From: DASRVA01 sp050732875
GTDB taxonomy: Bacteria > Gemmatimonadota > Gemmatimonadetes > JACCXV01 > JAHWKZ01
Assembly: GCA_050732875.1 (NCBI GenBank)
Contig: JBOHRQ010000003.1
Coordinates: 1-64,000 of the forward strand
Direction: 5' to 3'
Length of the DNA: 64,000 nt
Shown: positions 1 through 8,123 of the stretch, one piece after another
Layout of the letters: each line of letters begins with the position of its first letter
Numbering within the stretch: position 1 is the first letter of the stretch
The notes under the pieces: model-generated
Seen by the model: only the letters and a program-made list of their open reading frames with translations
What the model was told of the DNA's origin: nothing
Databases searched by the model: none
Position numbers and translations under genes: made by a program

Positions 1-218
1 TCCAGCGTTCGTTCCACGCTCTTGCGCTGTCCCGAGACGGTGGCGATGGCGAGCTCGGTGCGCTGCCACTTGTCGAGGTGCCCGACCTCGGCGATGGAGA
101 TGTTGTAGCGGCCGTTCCCCAGCCTGTCCTTCACGCTGCGCAGAACGTACCGCTTCTCCTTGAGCGACTGCGCCCCGGGGATGTGGAGATCGAAGATCCT
201 GAGTCCCACTACGGCCAT
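1..218 (-). CDS. DUF503 (YlxP-like) protein, 3' end off the left edge
   Basis: The visible 72 residues begin MAVVGLRIFDLHIPGAQSLKEK and continue with a KDRLGNGRYNISIAEVGH segment and WQRTELAIATVSG, which is the pattern of the short DUF503/YlxP proteins that sit beside infB and rbfA in many bacteria. The function of the family is not established; the neighbourhood suggests a role around ribosome assembly or translation. The ATG at 218 is 82 bp past the infB stop and is the only start that gives the conserved N-terminus. The C-terminus lies outside the window, and rbfA, the usual next gene, is not visible. Confidence 0.85.
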   Translation of the reverse strand, partial: MAVVGLRIFDLHIPGAQSLKEKRYVLRSVKDRLGNGRYNISIAEVGHLDKWQRTELAIATVSGQRKSVERTL

Positions 219-300
219 TCTACATTCGGCGGCGACGCGCCCGCACGTTGCGGGGGAAGCCTCGGGTCGGAAGCGGAGCCGGTCGCTCTCGAGCGACCCG

Positions 301-2574
301 CTACGCCAGAGTTCGTTGCACTTCTTCGATCTTGTACGCCTCGATGACGTCCCCCACCTTCACGTCGTTGAAGCCATCGACCAGGATCCCGCACTCGAAT
401 CCTTCGCGCACCTCGCGGACGTCGTCCTTGAACCGCTTGAGCGACGCGATCGCGCCCTCGTACACCTCGATCCCCTCGCGGACGACCCTGACCCGGGCCG
501 AGCGAGGAATCGCCCCATCCGCCACGAAGCATCCTGCCACGGTCCCGATACCCGAGATCTTGAAGGTGTCGCGGATCTCCGCCGAGCCGAGCACGACCTC
601 GCGCTCCTCGGGGGCCAGCAGACCCTCCATCGCCTTCCGCACGTCCTCGACCACCTCGTAGATGACACGGTAGACACGGATGTCCACGCCCTCACGTTCC
701 GCCGCCGCGCGCGCACGGGCGTCCGGTCGCACGTGGAAGCCGATGATGATGGCGTCCGAGGCCGCCGCGAGCAGAACGTCGTTCTCGGAGATGGCCCCGA
801 CCCCGCGGTGGAGGACCTCGACCTGGACCTCTTCCGTCGAAAGCTTGGTCAGCTCGTCGGCCAGGGCCTCGACGGAACCGCCCACGTCCCCCTTCAGGAT
901 GACGTTGAGGCGCTCGATCTCTCCCGCCTGGACCTGCGCGTAGAGCTCTTCCAGCGTGGTCGGTTCCTTGGTGCGACGGAATCCCTGCTCCCGCTGCAGG
1001 CGCTGACGCTTCTGGGCGATATCGCGGACCTCCCTCTCGTCGGCGAAGACGGCAAAGCTGTCACCGGCCTGCGGCACCCCACCGAGTCCCAGCACTCGAG
1101 CCGGCTGGGACGGTCCCGCCTCCTGCATGTTGCGATCCCGCTCGTCCAGGAGCGCCCGGACGCGTCCGTCGTACAGGCCACAGATGAACGCGTCGCCCAC
1201 CTTGAGCGTGCCGTTCGTGACCAGCACCGTCGCCACCGGACCCATGCCCCGGTCCAGCTCGGCCTCGATCACCACGCCCCGGGCGGGGCGCTCCGGATTG
1301 GCCTTGAGATCCAGCAGGTCGGCCTGGAGCAGAACCTTCTCCAGGAGATCGTCGACTCCCTGTCCCGTCTTGGCACTGACCTCGGCGGCGAGGACGTCAC
1401 CGCCGTACTCCTCGAGGATGACGTTGTGCTGGGTCAGCCCCTGCTTGACGCGCTCGGGGCGCGCCTCCGGCAGGTCGATCTTGTTGATGGCCAGGACGAG
1501 CGGGACACCGGCCGCGCGGGCGTGGTCTATCGCCTCGACGGTCTGCGGCATCACGCCATCATCGGCGGCGACCACGAGGATGACCAGATCGGTCACCTGG
1601 GCCCCCCGTGCGCGCATGGCGGTGAAGGCCTCGTGGCCGGGGGTGTCGATGAACGTCACGCTGCGATCGCCGCTCAGCTCCACCTCGTAGGCTCCGATGT
1701 GCTGGGTGATCCCGCCCGACTCGCCCGCGAACACGTTCGTCTTGCGCACGTAATCGAGAAGCGAGGTCTTTCCGTGGTCGACATGGCCCATGACCGTCAC
1801 CACCGGCGGCCTCGGGAACCGGTCGTCCTCGGACTCTTCCTCCTCCTCGGGCTCGGTCAACACGAAGGCGTCCTGGCGCTGAGCGGTGAAGCCGAACTCC
1901 TCGCAGATCAGGCTGATCGTGTCGAAGTCGAGCCGCTGATTGAGGGTGACCATGAGGCCCAGCTCCATGCAAGCCGCGATGATCTTGGTGGCGGGCGTTC
2001 CGATCAGGTCGGCCAGCTCGGCCACCGAGACGAACTCGGTGACCTTGATCAGGTTCTCGGGCTCCTCCTCGACCGCCTCCGAGAGCGGCTCTTCCTTGCG
2101 GACCCGGCGGCGGCGCCGTTGCTTGCCGTCGATCCGGGCCAGGGTCCGGCGGATGTTCTCTTCGACGGCCTTCTGGTCCACCTTGCGCCGCCGGCGACGC
2201 CGACGCCGACGTCCTCCCGAAGGCTCGGCCTTCGCCGTGGTGGCTCCGTCTTCGGCCCGCGCCTTCTCCCCCGACTGCTGACTGGGCTGTTGGCTCCCGA
2301 GTGCCGCCGCCACGGACGTCTCCGCAGGCTGCGCCGGGCTCTGGACTTTCCGACGGCGCCGGGCTTCGTCCTGTCGACGTTTCTTTCCCTCCTCGGCGTG
2401 CTTTACGGCTTCCTTCTCGGCCTCGAACTTGGCCGCCACGCGGCCGACCGTGTCCTCATCGATCGAGGACATATGGTTCTTCACCGGCACGCCCATTTCC
2501 TTGAGCAGGTTCACCATCGCCTCGCTCGAGACGTCGAAGCGACGCGCTACCTCGTAGATCCTCGTTTTAGCCAC
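301..2574 (-). CDS. infB: translation initiation factor IF-2
   Basis: This is the GTPase that places initiator fMet-tRNA on the 30S subunit and promotes subunit joining. The 757-residue protein has an IF2_N motif at the very N-terminus (AKTRIYEVARRF), a basic and low-complexity linker with an Arg run, a second IF2_N-like segment near residues 175-230, then the G domain with GHVDHGKT (263-270), DTPGH (310-314) and NKID (364-367), followed by the C-terminal domains. I chose the GTG at 2574 over an upstream in-frame start because it gives the conserved N-terminus and has GAGGAGG about 9 nt upstream. It overlaps the L7Ae-like gene by 8 bp, so the two are probably translationally coupled. It is somewhat shorter than E. 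coli IF-2, mainly in the linker. Confidence 0.97.
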   Translation of the reverse strand: MAKTRIYEVARRFDVSSEAMVNLLKEMGVPVKNHMSSIDEDTVGRVAAKFEAEKEAVKHAEEGKKRRQDEARRRRKVQSPAQPAETSVAAALGSQQPSQQSGEKARAEDGATTAKAEPSGGRRRRRRRRRKVDQKAVEENIRRTLARIDGKQRRRRRVRKEEPLSEAVEEEPENLIKVTEFVSVAELADLIGTPATKIIAACMELGLMVTLNQRLDFDTISLICEEFGFTAQRQDAFVLTEPEEEEESEDDRFPRPPVVTVMGHVDHGKTSLLDYVRKTNVFAGESGGITQHIGAYEVELSGDRSVTFIDTPGHEAFTAMRARGAQVTDLVILVVAADDGVMPQTVEAIDHARAAGVPLVLAINKIDLPEARPERVKQGLTQHNVILEEYGGDVLAAEVSAKTGQGVDDLLEKVLLQADLLDLKANPERPARGVVIEAELDRGMGPVATVLVTNGTLKVGDAFICGLYDGRVRALLDERDRNMQEAGPSQPARVLGLGGVPQAGDSFAVFADEREVRDIAQKRQRLQREQGFRRTKEPTTLEELYAQVQAGEIERLNVILKGDVGGSVEALADELTKLSTEEVQVEVLHRGVGAISENDVLLAAASDAIIIGFHVRPDARARAAAEREGVDIRVYRVIYEVVEDVRKAMEGLLAPEEREVVLGSAEIRDTFKISGIGTVAGCFVADGAIPRSARVRVVREGIEVYEGAIASLKRFKDDVREVREGFECGILVDGFNDVKVGDVIEAYKIEEVQRTLA

Positions 2575-2956
2575 TCTGCTCGACCTCCTCGCGTCCTTCT
2601 CCGTCTCCACCGGAGCCACCCGCGGCGAGTCTGGCGAGACCGCTGGCGATGTGCCGATCGGTGATCCCCAGAGCCGCTACTGCATGTCGCCCCGCGAGCT
2701 CGCCGAGCTCGTCCTTGGTCCATCCCCCGTACACCGGGACCTCGGCCCCGCGCAGCCGCTCCAGCAACGCATCCCGCCGCGGGCCCGCGAGATCGCCGGC
2801 CAGCAGCGCTGCGTTCAAGCGACCCTCGCGGATGGCGTCCTTCGTCTGCCTTACGCCGATCACGATCCGTCCGGCGCGCCGCGCCTGATGCACGAGACCC
2901 GCGGCGCGGGAGCGGAACTCGATGTCATTCCGCTCACCGGGACTCCTCCGACTCAT
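2567..2956 (-). CDS. L7Ae/YlxQ-like RNA-binding protein
   Basis: A 129-residue protein between nusA and infB, the usual position of the YlxQ/L7Ae family of K-turn RNA-binding proteins. The segment AGLVHQARRAGRIVIGVRQT followed by alternating hydrophobic strands (NAALLAGDLAG, VPVYGGWTKDELG) and a C-terminal VAALGITD is the expected L7Ae/L30e fold pattern. It starts 23 bp inside the end of nusA and ends 8 bp inside infB. The companion YlxR (DUF448) gene that often separates nusA from ylxQ is absent. The exact RNA target cannot be read from sequence. Confidence 0.8.
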   Translation of the reverse strand: MSRRSPGERNDIEFRSRAAGLVHQARRAGRIVIGVRQTKDAIREGRLNAALLAGDLAGPRRDALLERLRGAEVPVYGGWTKDELGELAGRHAVAALGITDRHIASGLARLAAGGSGGDGEGREEVEQSG

Positions 2957-4775
2957 GCGACTCCTCCTCTTCGGACGAGCGCTTCTCCGACTCGACTACC
3001 GCGGGCTCGTCGATCGACGCCTCGATCTCCGGCTCCGCCTCCACGTCCTCGTCGGCCGACTCGGTCTCCGAGGCGTTCGAGATCGACCCGGAGGCCTCTT
3101 CCGCGGCCGGCGCCGGGGTCTCGCCCGAATCCTGCGAGGCCACGAAGCTCCCCTCCTCTTCGTCCCACTCCTCGTCGACCTCCACCGTCAGCTCATCGAT
3201 CAGCTGGACCAGCCGGGTGGCCGTCTCGGGCGTGATTCCGGGGATCGCCGAAAGCTCCTCGAAATCCAGATTGATGATGTCGTCGAAGGACCTGTATCCC
3301 CTCGTCGCCAGGGCCGCGGCGGTCTGGGCGTCGATGCCCGGGATGTCGGCCAGCGCGAACTCCTCCGCCGTCTCGGGCGAAGCCACGACGGTCTCCTGAC
3401 GACGCCCGAAGAGCACCGCCTCCTCCTGCGCCAGGTAGTCGGCCTTGCTCACCAGATCGATGCGATAGCCGGTGAGCTTGGAAGCCAGCCGGACGTTCTG
3501 GCCGGATCGGCCGATCGCCAGCGAGAGCTGATCTTCCGCGCAGACCACCGTCGCCCTCTTCTCGGGAGGTTCGGGGGGTGCGGGCGGCTCGACGGCTTCG
3601 GGCCCCTCGGCGATCTCCGTCTCCTCCGGTGCGACGGCCTCTTCTTCGGCCGCCTGGCTGGCCCGCCGGGCCGCCTCCTCACGCGAGACCTTGGCCGCCT
3701 TCAGCGCCGCCGCCGTCTCCTCCGGGCTCGCCGGCTGGAACGGGGCGGGCGCCGCGGTCGGACCCCGGAAACGCTGGCGCGCCTTCACCGACGCGGCCGC
3801 GAACGACTCCGAGAACAGCCCGCTCTCGTCGGCCCCTCCCGGCTCCTGCAGCTTGATCTTGTAGACCTGGGCCGGCGACAGCGCCTGAGCGATGAACTCC
3901 CGCGGCTCGTCCGTCCATGGCACGATGTCGATCCGCTCACCGCCGAGCTCCGAGACCACGGCCTGAACCCGGCTTCCCTTCAGGCCCACGCAGGCGCCGA
4001 CCGGATCCACGTGGGGATCACGCGACCAGACCGCGATCTTCGAGCGGCTGCCCGGCTCCCGGGCGATGGCCCGGATCTCTACGATTCCCTGGTACACCTC
4101 CGGCACCTCGAGAGCGAACAAAGCCTTCACGAAATCGGGGTGCGTACGGCTCAGCACGAGCTGCGGTCCCTTGTTCGTCTCGCGAATGTCGAGCAGAAGC
4201 GTACGGATCGACTCTCCCTGACGCAGATATTCGCGTCGCACCTGTTCCCGCGCCGGGAGCAGGGCCTCGGTCCGACGGTCGAGGAACACGAGCGCGTTTC
4301 CGCGATCGACCTGCTGGACGGTTCCCGATACCAGCTGTCCCACCTTGTCGGCGTACTCGGCCCGGATCCGGTTGCGCTCCTCTTCGCGGACCTTCTGGAT
4401 GATCATCTGCTTGGCGGCCTGGATGGCGTTGCGGCCGAAGTCGGATACCTCGAGCGGGATCTCGGCCACCTGTCCCGGCTGCGGCTCGCCGTCGCCCCAC
4501 GGCTCGTTCACGAACGGGAGCTCCTTGGCCTCGTCGACGGTCATCTGCCGAGAGGCGTCCTCGAGGCTCGCCGCGTCGCTGACCACCTCCTTCAACAGGT
4601 AGATCCCGATCTTGCCGGTCGCCGGATCTATGACGATGTCGGCGTTGGCCTCCGCCCCATACTTGCGACGAACGGCGGCCAGCATGCCCGCCTTGACGAG
4701 ATCCACGACCTCGGTCCGGTCGAGCGCCTTCTCTCGGGTGAGCTGGCTGAAGGCATCGAGTATCTCGGTTGCCAT
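2934..4775 (-). CDS. nusA: transcription termination/antitermination factor NusA, with an insertion
   Basis: NusA binds RNA polymerase and nascent RNA and modulates pausing, termination and antitermination. The 613-residue protein shows the N-terminal polymerase-binding domain (about 1-130), S1 (about 140-205), KH1 (about 235-300), KH2 with the QLSLAIGRSGQNVRLASKLTG signature (about 410-470), a helix-hairpin-helix pair (about 485-540) and an acidic C-terminal tail. KH1 (ending ALSPAQVYKIKL) is separated from the KH2 strand EKRATVV by about 95 residues rich in Ala, Glu and Pro, where the family normally has a few residues. The start at 4775 has GAAGGAG 6 nt upstream; the in-frame extension upstream looks non-coding. 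It lies 112 bp downstream of rimP, as in the classic rimP-nusA-infB operon. Confidence 0.96.
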   Translation of the reverse strand: MATEILDAFSQLTREKALDRTEVVDLVKAGMLAAVRRKYGAEANADIVIDPATGKIGIYLLKEVVSDAASLEDASRQMTVDEAKELPFVNEPWGDGEPQPGQVAEIPLEVSDFGRNAIQAAKQMIIQKVREEERNRIRAEYADKVGQLVSGTVQQVDRGNALVFLDRRTEALLPAREQVRREYLRQGESIRTLLLDIRETNKGPQLVLSRTHPDFVKALFALEVPEVYQGIVEIRAIAREPGSRSKIAVWSRDPHVDPVGACVGLKGSRVQAVVSELGGERIDIVPWTDEPREFIAQALSPAQVYKIKLQEPGGADESGLFSESFAAASVKARQRFRGPTAAPAPFQPASPEETAAALKAAKVSREEAARRASQAAEEEAVAPEETEIAEGPEAVEPPAPPEPPEKRATVVCAEDQLSLAIGRSGQNVRLASKLTGYRIDLVSKADYLAQEEAVLFGRRQETVVASPETAEEFALADIPGIDAQTAAALATRGYRSFDDIINLDFEELSAIPGITPETATRLVQLIDELTVEVDEEWDEEEGSFVASQDSGETPAPAAEEASGSISNASETESADEDVEAEPEIEASIDEPAVVESEKRSSEEEESHESEESR

Positions 4776-4887
4776 ATTTCTCTCCTTCGAGCGCTGAAGA
4801 CGATCCGTTCCGTCGTTGCCCTGCCTCGAGCCTGGGGTCTCGAGCACCTCTATCGTTTCTCCGACGACCTCCCGGCGGACTCCGACG

Positions 4888-5358
4888 CTACCAGGACCAG
4901 TGGAGTCGGGCGCGGTCGATCTCGTCTTCCGCGAACATCCAGCGGGCGCCCTCGGGCTCGACCACCGCGATCACGAACGACCCGTCGGCGGCGTCCGTCA
5001 CCGCTTCCAGCGTCCCGACGATCCGTCGACGCCCGCCGCGCGGAGCGGACAGCCGCACCTCGATGTCGCGGCCGAGATATCGCTCGTAGTGGCTGCGCTC
5101 CCGGAGCGGGCGATCGATGCCCGGACTGGAAACCTCGAGGACGTAGATCTCGGGGACCGCTCCGGCGGTCTCCAGCTCGGTCTCGAGGAGCCGGGAGAGC
5201 CGCGCACAGTCGTCCACGCCGACGCCCTCCGGGCGATCCACGAATACCCTCACCACGGGCCGCCGCCGCGAGCCGGCTATCTGCAGGTCGACGAGCTCGG
5301 CACCCTCCCGGGCGACAAGGGGCTGGATGAGACTCGACAGCCGCTTGGCGTCAGGCAT
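4888..5358 (-). CDS. rimP: ribosome maturation factor RimP
   Basis: A 156-residue RimP, needed for 30S subunit maturation. The signatures are ELVDLQIAGSRRRPVVRVFVD, CARLSRLLETELE and the family hallmark YVLEVSSPGIDRPL, followed by the Sm-like C-terminal domain. I use the ATG at 5358 because residues encoded further upstream run through a promoter and hairpin and are not conserved. It is the first gene of the nusA-infB operon; a candidate promoter (5430-5457) and a terminator-like hairpin (5391-5420) lie just upstream. Confidence 0.95.
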   Translation of the reverse strand: MPDAKRLSSLIQPLVAREGAELVDLQIAGSRRRPVVRVFVDRPEGVGVDDCARLSRLLETELETAGAVPEIYVLEVSSPGIDRPLRERSHYERYLGRDIEVRLSAPRGGRRRIVGTLEAVTDAADGSFVIAVVEPEGARWMFAEDEIDRARLHWSW

Positions 5359-5390
5359 CGACCTGTCCCGTGGATGCCGGTCGAGGGCGA

Positions 5391-5420
5391 AAGAAAAAAA
5401 GTGGGGAGGCCGCCCCACTT
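5391..5420 (-). terminator. intrinsic terminator / leader hairpin ahead of rimP
   Basis: Read leftwards, the sequence forms an 8-bp stem AAGTGGGG/CCCCACTT around a 6-nt GC-rich loop (5399-5420) and is followed at once by a run of T residues broken only by one C (5391-5398). It can terminate transcription coming from pgeF (stop at 5575). Because the best promoter for rimP lies just upstream of it, the same hairpin may instead form the extreme 5' end of the rimP mRNA. The stem and T tract are plain; the regulatory meaning is inference. Confidence 0.75.
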
Positions 5421-5429
5421 CCGCGATGG

Positions 5430-5457
5430 AATATAGGCCAAAACGCCGCCCCGACAA
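5430..5457 (-). promoter_or_regulatory. candidate sigma70-type promoter for the rimP-nusA-infB operon
   Basis: On the minus strand TTGTCG (5452-5457) and TATATT (5430-5435) are separated by 16 bp. The predicted start of transcription falls at about 5423, only a few bases before the terminator-like hairpin at 5399-5420. Confidence 0.55.
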
Positions 5458-5574
5458 CCTGTTGCGACGGGCGGTGGGGGTCGGTTCGAAACAGACCCGC
5501 TGGCCGGCGGGCCGGCTCAAACGGGCGGAAGCGGGTGGATCTCAACGCGCCCGGCGGCGCGACCCTGGAAATGG

Positions 5575-6363
5575 TTACGCCTTCTCCGACAGCGGGATTC
5601 CGGCAAAGGCGAGCATCCGGTCCCGGGATCGCTCGCGGCGGTGGCTGAAGAAGAGCTCGGCCGAACACGAAGTGCAGTACGAGGATACGCTGATCGAGGA
5701 GCGCGGCACGCCCCGCGCCTCGGCCTGGCGGGACAGCGCCGCCCGGAGATCCACCCGCGGACCTTCCGGCGTGCGGTGGACCCAGCCGTCAACCGCCGGG
5801 CCGGCGCCGCTCGACCGGATGGCTTCGACGACCTCTTCGCCCACCGGATAGCAACACGGCGCCACCGCCGGTCCCCACCACGCGAGGACGGTCTCGGACC
5901 GGATCCCGAGCCGCTCCATCAGGGCCAGGGCCGCCGGCATGATCCCGGCCGCGATCCCCCGCCACCCCGCATGGAGGAGGGCGACTGCCTCTTCCCCGGG
6001 GGCGTAGAGGAGAGCCGGCACGCAGTCGGCCACGCCGACGGTCAGGAGCGTCCCCGGCCGGCGCGTCAGAAAGCCGTCGTAGCCGGTCAGGCGCAGCAGG
6101 TAGGGACCCTCGCGGGGGGTCGATTCCGGAACCCGGACGCCGTCGGTCTCGTAGATGCGCGAGCCGTGCGTCTGGGTGCCGCCCACCAGGCCGTCGAAGC
6201 GCCGGGCCGCCCAGGAGCGCAGTCCCTCCAGCGCCGGGTCGCGGCGGCCGTCGGAAACAGCGGCGGCGGCCCGCAGGGTGATCCCCGCCCGCAGGGCTCG
6301 GCCGGGCCAGGCCAGATCGAGACGGGGAAGGCCCTCCCCGAGAGACTCCACGGCGCGGTTCAC
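5575..6363 (-). CDS. pgeF: PgeF/YfiH (LACC1-like) purine nucleoside phosphorylase family protein
   Basis: A 262-residue protein of the PgeF/YfiH (former polyphenol oxidase) family. Characterised members act on purine nucleosides, and the family is linked to peptidoglycan editing in E. coli. The hallmarks are present: QTHG near residue 65, a VGVADCVPALL segment, HAGWRG, and GPAVAPCCYPVGEEV, which together hold the catalytic His and Cys residues. The GTG start overlaps the mscS stop in a 4-bp GTGA. It is the last gene of a leftward four-gene run (antiporter, glycosyltransferase, mscS, pgeF), which ends at the hairpin at 5391-5420. Confidence 0.9.
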   Translation of the reverse strand: MNRAVESLGEGLPRLDLAWPGRALRAGITLRAAAAVSDGRRDPALEGLRSWAARRFDGLVGGTQTHGSRIYETDGVRVPESTPREGPYLLRLTGYDGFLTRRPGTLLTVGVADCVPALLYAPGEEAVALLHAGWRGIAAGIMPAALALMERLGIRSETVLAWWGPAVAPCCYPVGEEVVEAIRSSGAGPAVDGWVHRTPEGPRVDLRAALSRQAEARGVPRSSISVSSYCTSCSAELFFSHRRERSRDRMLAFAGIPLSEKA

Positions 6364-7382
6364 GGGGCCGCGTTTCCGGGACCCGCTTCCTGTGCGGCGT
6401 CGCCGCCGGAAGCGGGGGGGCTGGCGTCCTCAGCCGGCAGACGCTCGACGAACAGCGACACATGAGGGTAGGGGATCTCGATTCCCGCCTCGTCGAGCGC
6501 CTTCTTGATCCGCTCGGTGTACTCGTACTCGATGGGGACCTCCTCGTGCGGGTTCTTCAGCCAGAAGCGGAGCCGGAAGTTGACCGCGGACTCGGCCATC
6601 TCCGTCACCACGACATCGGGCGCGGGCCGCGTCCGGAGGCGTTCGTCGCCCGCCGTCAGGCCGAGGATCGCCGCACGCGCGGCATCGATGTCCGCCTCGT
6701 AGGCGATCCCGAACGGGACGTCGATGCGCGTCGCGGCCTGCATGGTATGATTGATGATCTTGTTGTTGACGACGCTCTGGTTGGGGATGATGATCACGAT
6801 GTTCTGGTTCGTGTGGATACGCGTCGAGCGCAGCGTGATGCGTTTCACCTGCCCGAACTCGCCGTCGATCTCGACCCGGTCGCCGACGCGAAACGGACGA
6901 TCCCAGAGAATGGTCATTCCGGCGATGAAGTTCGCCAGCGTATCCTTCGCCGCGAAGCCCAGCGCGAGCCCGGCCACGCCCAGACCCGCGAGCAGACCCG
7001 TGATGTTGAGCCCGAGCTGGCCCAGGGCGAGGAGGATCCCGAAACCGAGAACAACGTAGCGCAGGACCACGATCAGGAGCTGGCTGGCATCCTCGCCCAG
7101 GCGCCCGCGATCGAGGACCGGCTTCAGGGCCCGCGCCATCAGCCAGTAGATCCCGACGAAGACGAGGACCACCAGGAGCGCCACGACCAGCTTGCCGGCG
7201 AACTTCAGCAGCTCCACCTGGAACTCGCCGGCCAGCGCCCAGACATCCGCCATCGAGCGGATCTCCGTCACCCGATCGACCGTTCGTTCGAGGTCTTCCA
7301 GGATGCGCGTCGTGTCGGCCGGCAGCGAATCGGCCGGTGGCGATTGCATCCCGGGGAGCGGCGGTGAGACGTCCTGGGCCAT
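6360..7382 (-). CDS. mscS: MscS-family mechanosensitive ion channel
   Basis: A 340-residue small-conductance mechanosensitive channel. The N-terminal ~55 residues are hydrophilic and are followed by transmembrane helices, the last being the Gly/Ala-rich pore helix (LLAGLGVAGLALGFAAKDTL). The cytoplasmic beta domain follows with PFRVGDRVEIDGEFGQVKRI and IIIPNQSVVN, then an alpha/beta C-terminal domain. The start ATG shares one base with the glycosyltransferase stop (TGATG). The Pro/Ser/Gly-rich C-terminal tail is not conserved in the family. Confidence 0.93.
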   Translation of the reverse strand: MAQDVSPPLPGMQSPPADSLPADTTRILEDLERTVDRVTEIRSMADVWALAGEFQVELLKFAGKLVVALLVVLVFVGIYWLMARALKPVLDRGRLGEDASQLLIVVLRYVVLGFGILLALGQLGLNITGLLAGLGVAGLALGFAAKDTLANFIAGMTILWDRPFRVGDRVEIDGEFGQVKRITLRSTRIHTNQNIVIIIPNQSVVNNKIINHTMQAATRIDVPFGIAYEADIDAARAAILGLTAGDERLRTRPAPDVVVTEMAESAVNFRLRFWLKNPHEEVPIEYEYTERIKKALDEAGIEIPYPHVSLFVERLPAEDASPPASGGDAAQEAGPGNAAP

Positions 7383-8122
7383 CAGTCCGCGATCCGGAAG
7401 CGGACGATGTGCCAGATGGCGGCCACCCCGTCGCGCCAGGTGATCTTCTTCCCCGCCCCGTAGTCCCGGCCGTGATAGGTGATCGGCGTCTCATAGATGC
7501 GGTATCCACGGCGCGCCACCTTGGCCGTCAGCTCCGGCTCGATCCCGAAGCGGCTCGACCGGAGGGTCGGCCCGATGGCCTCGATCACCTCGCGCCGGAA
7601 GACTTTGTAGCAGGTCTCCATGTCGGTGAGGTTGAGGTTGGTGAAGAGGTTGGAGAGCAGTGTCACGAGGCGGTTGCCAACGTAATGCCAGAACAGGTGG
7701 ACACGCTGCGGACCGCCCAGAAAGCGCGACCCGAACACGACGTCCGCCTCTCCTTGTAGGATGGGCTCCAGGAGGCTCGGATAGTCCCGCGGGTCGTACT
7801 CCAGGTCGGCGTCCTGGATCAGGACGATGTCGCCCCGCACTTCGGCGAACCCGCGCTTGAGGGCGGCTCCCTTGCCGCGGTTCCCGGGCTGGTAGAGCAC
7901 GCGCACGGGGACCGGCCGGCCGTCGGGTCCCGGGAACGTCGCCTCGCCCCGCTGGACCCGCTCCAGGAATGCGCGCGTCCCGTCCGTCGAGCCGTCGTCG
8001 ACGACGACGATCTCCTTCGAGAACGGGACCGCCGCGATGCGCTCGAGGATCCTGGCGATCGTCGACCCCTCGTTGTAGGCCGGCACCACCACCGACAGGA
8101 TGGGACGTCCCGGCTCATCCAC
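7382..8122 (-). CDS. family 2 glycosyltransferase, dolichyl-phosphate mannose synthase-like
   Basis: A 246-residue GT2 enzyme of the DPM/polyprenyl-phosphate glycosyltransferase type. The nucleotide-sugar pocket shows VVVPAYNEGSTI at the N-terminus, VVDDGSTDGT, and DADLEYDP, where the DxD-type acidic residues bind metal. GNRGKGAALKRGF is also typical. There are no clear membrane helices, so it is a soluble or peripheral enzyme that probably charges a polyprenyl phosphate with a hexose. The GTG start is 2 bp after the antiporter stop. The sugar and acceptor cannot be assigned. Confidence 0.88.
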   Translation of the reverse strand: MDEPGRPILSVVVPAYNEGSTIARILERIAAVPFSKEIVVVDDGSTDGTRAFLERVQRGEATFPGPDGRPVPVRVLYQPGNRGKGAALKRGFAEVRGDIVLIQDADLEYDPRDYPSLLEPILQGEADVVFGSRFLGGPQRVHLFWHYVGNRLVTLLSNLFTNLNLTDMETCYKVFRREVIEAIGPTLRSSRFGIEPELTAKVARRGYRIYETPITYHGRDYGAGKKITWRDGVAAIWHIVRFRIAD

Positions 8123-8123
8123 G

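Noticed and set aside
160..2664. Very long plus-strand open frame opposite infB (834 codons)
   Set aside because: It is an antisense shadow in high-GC DNA: it runs opposite a complete IF-2 with all GTPase motifs, has an Asp/His/Arg/Leu-rich composition and shows no domain.
5470..5500. GGTTCGAA resembling a tRNA T-loop upstream of rimP, where metY sits in E. coli
   Set aside because: No acceptor, D or anticodon stem can be formed around it; the site is just a small inverted repeat.
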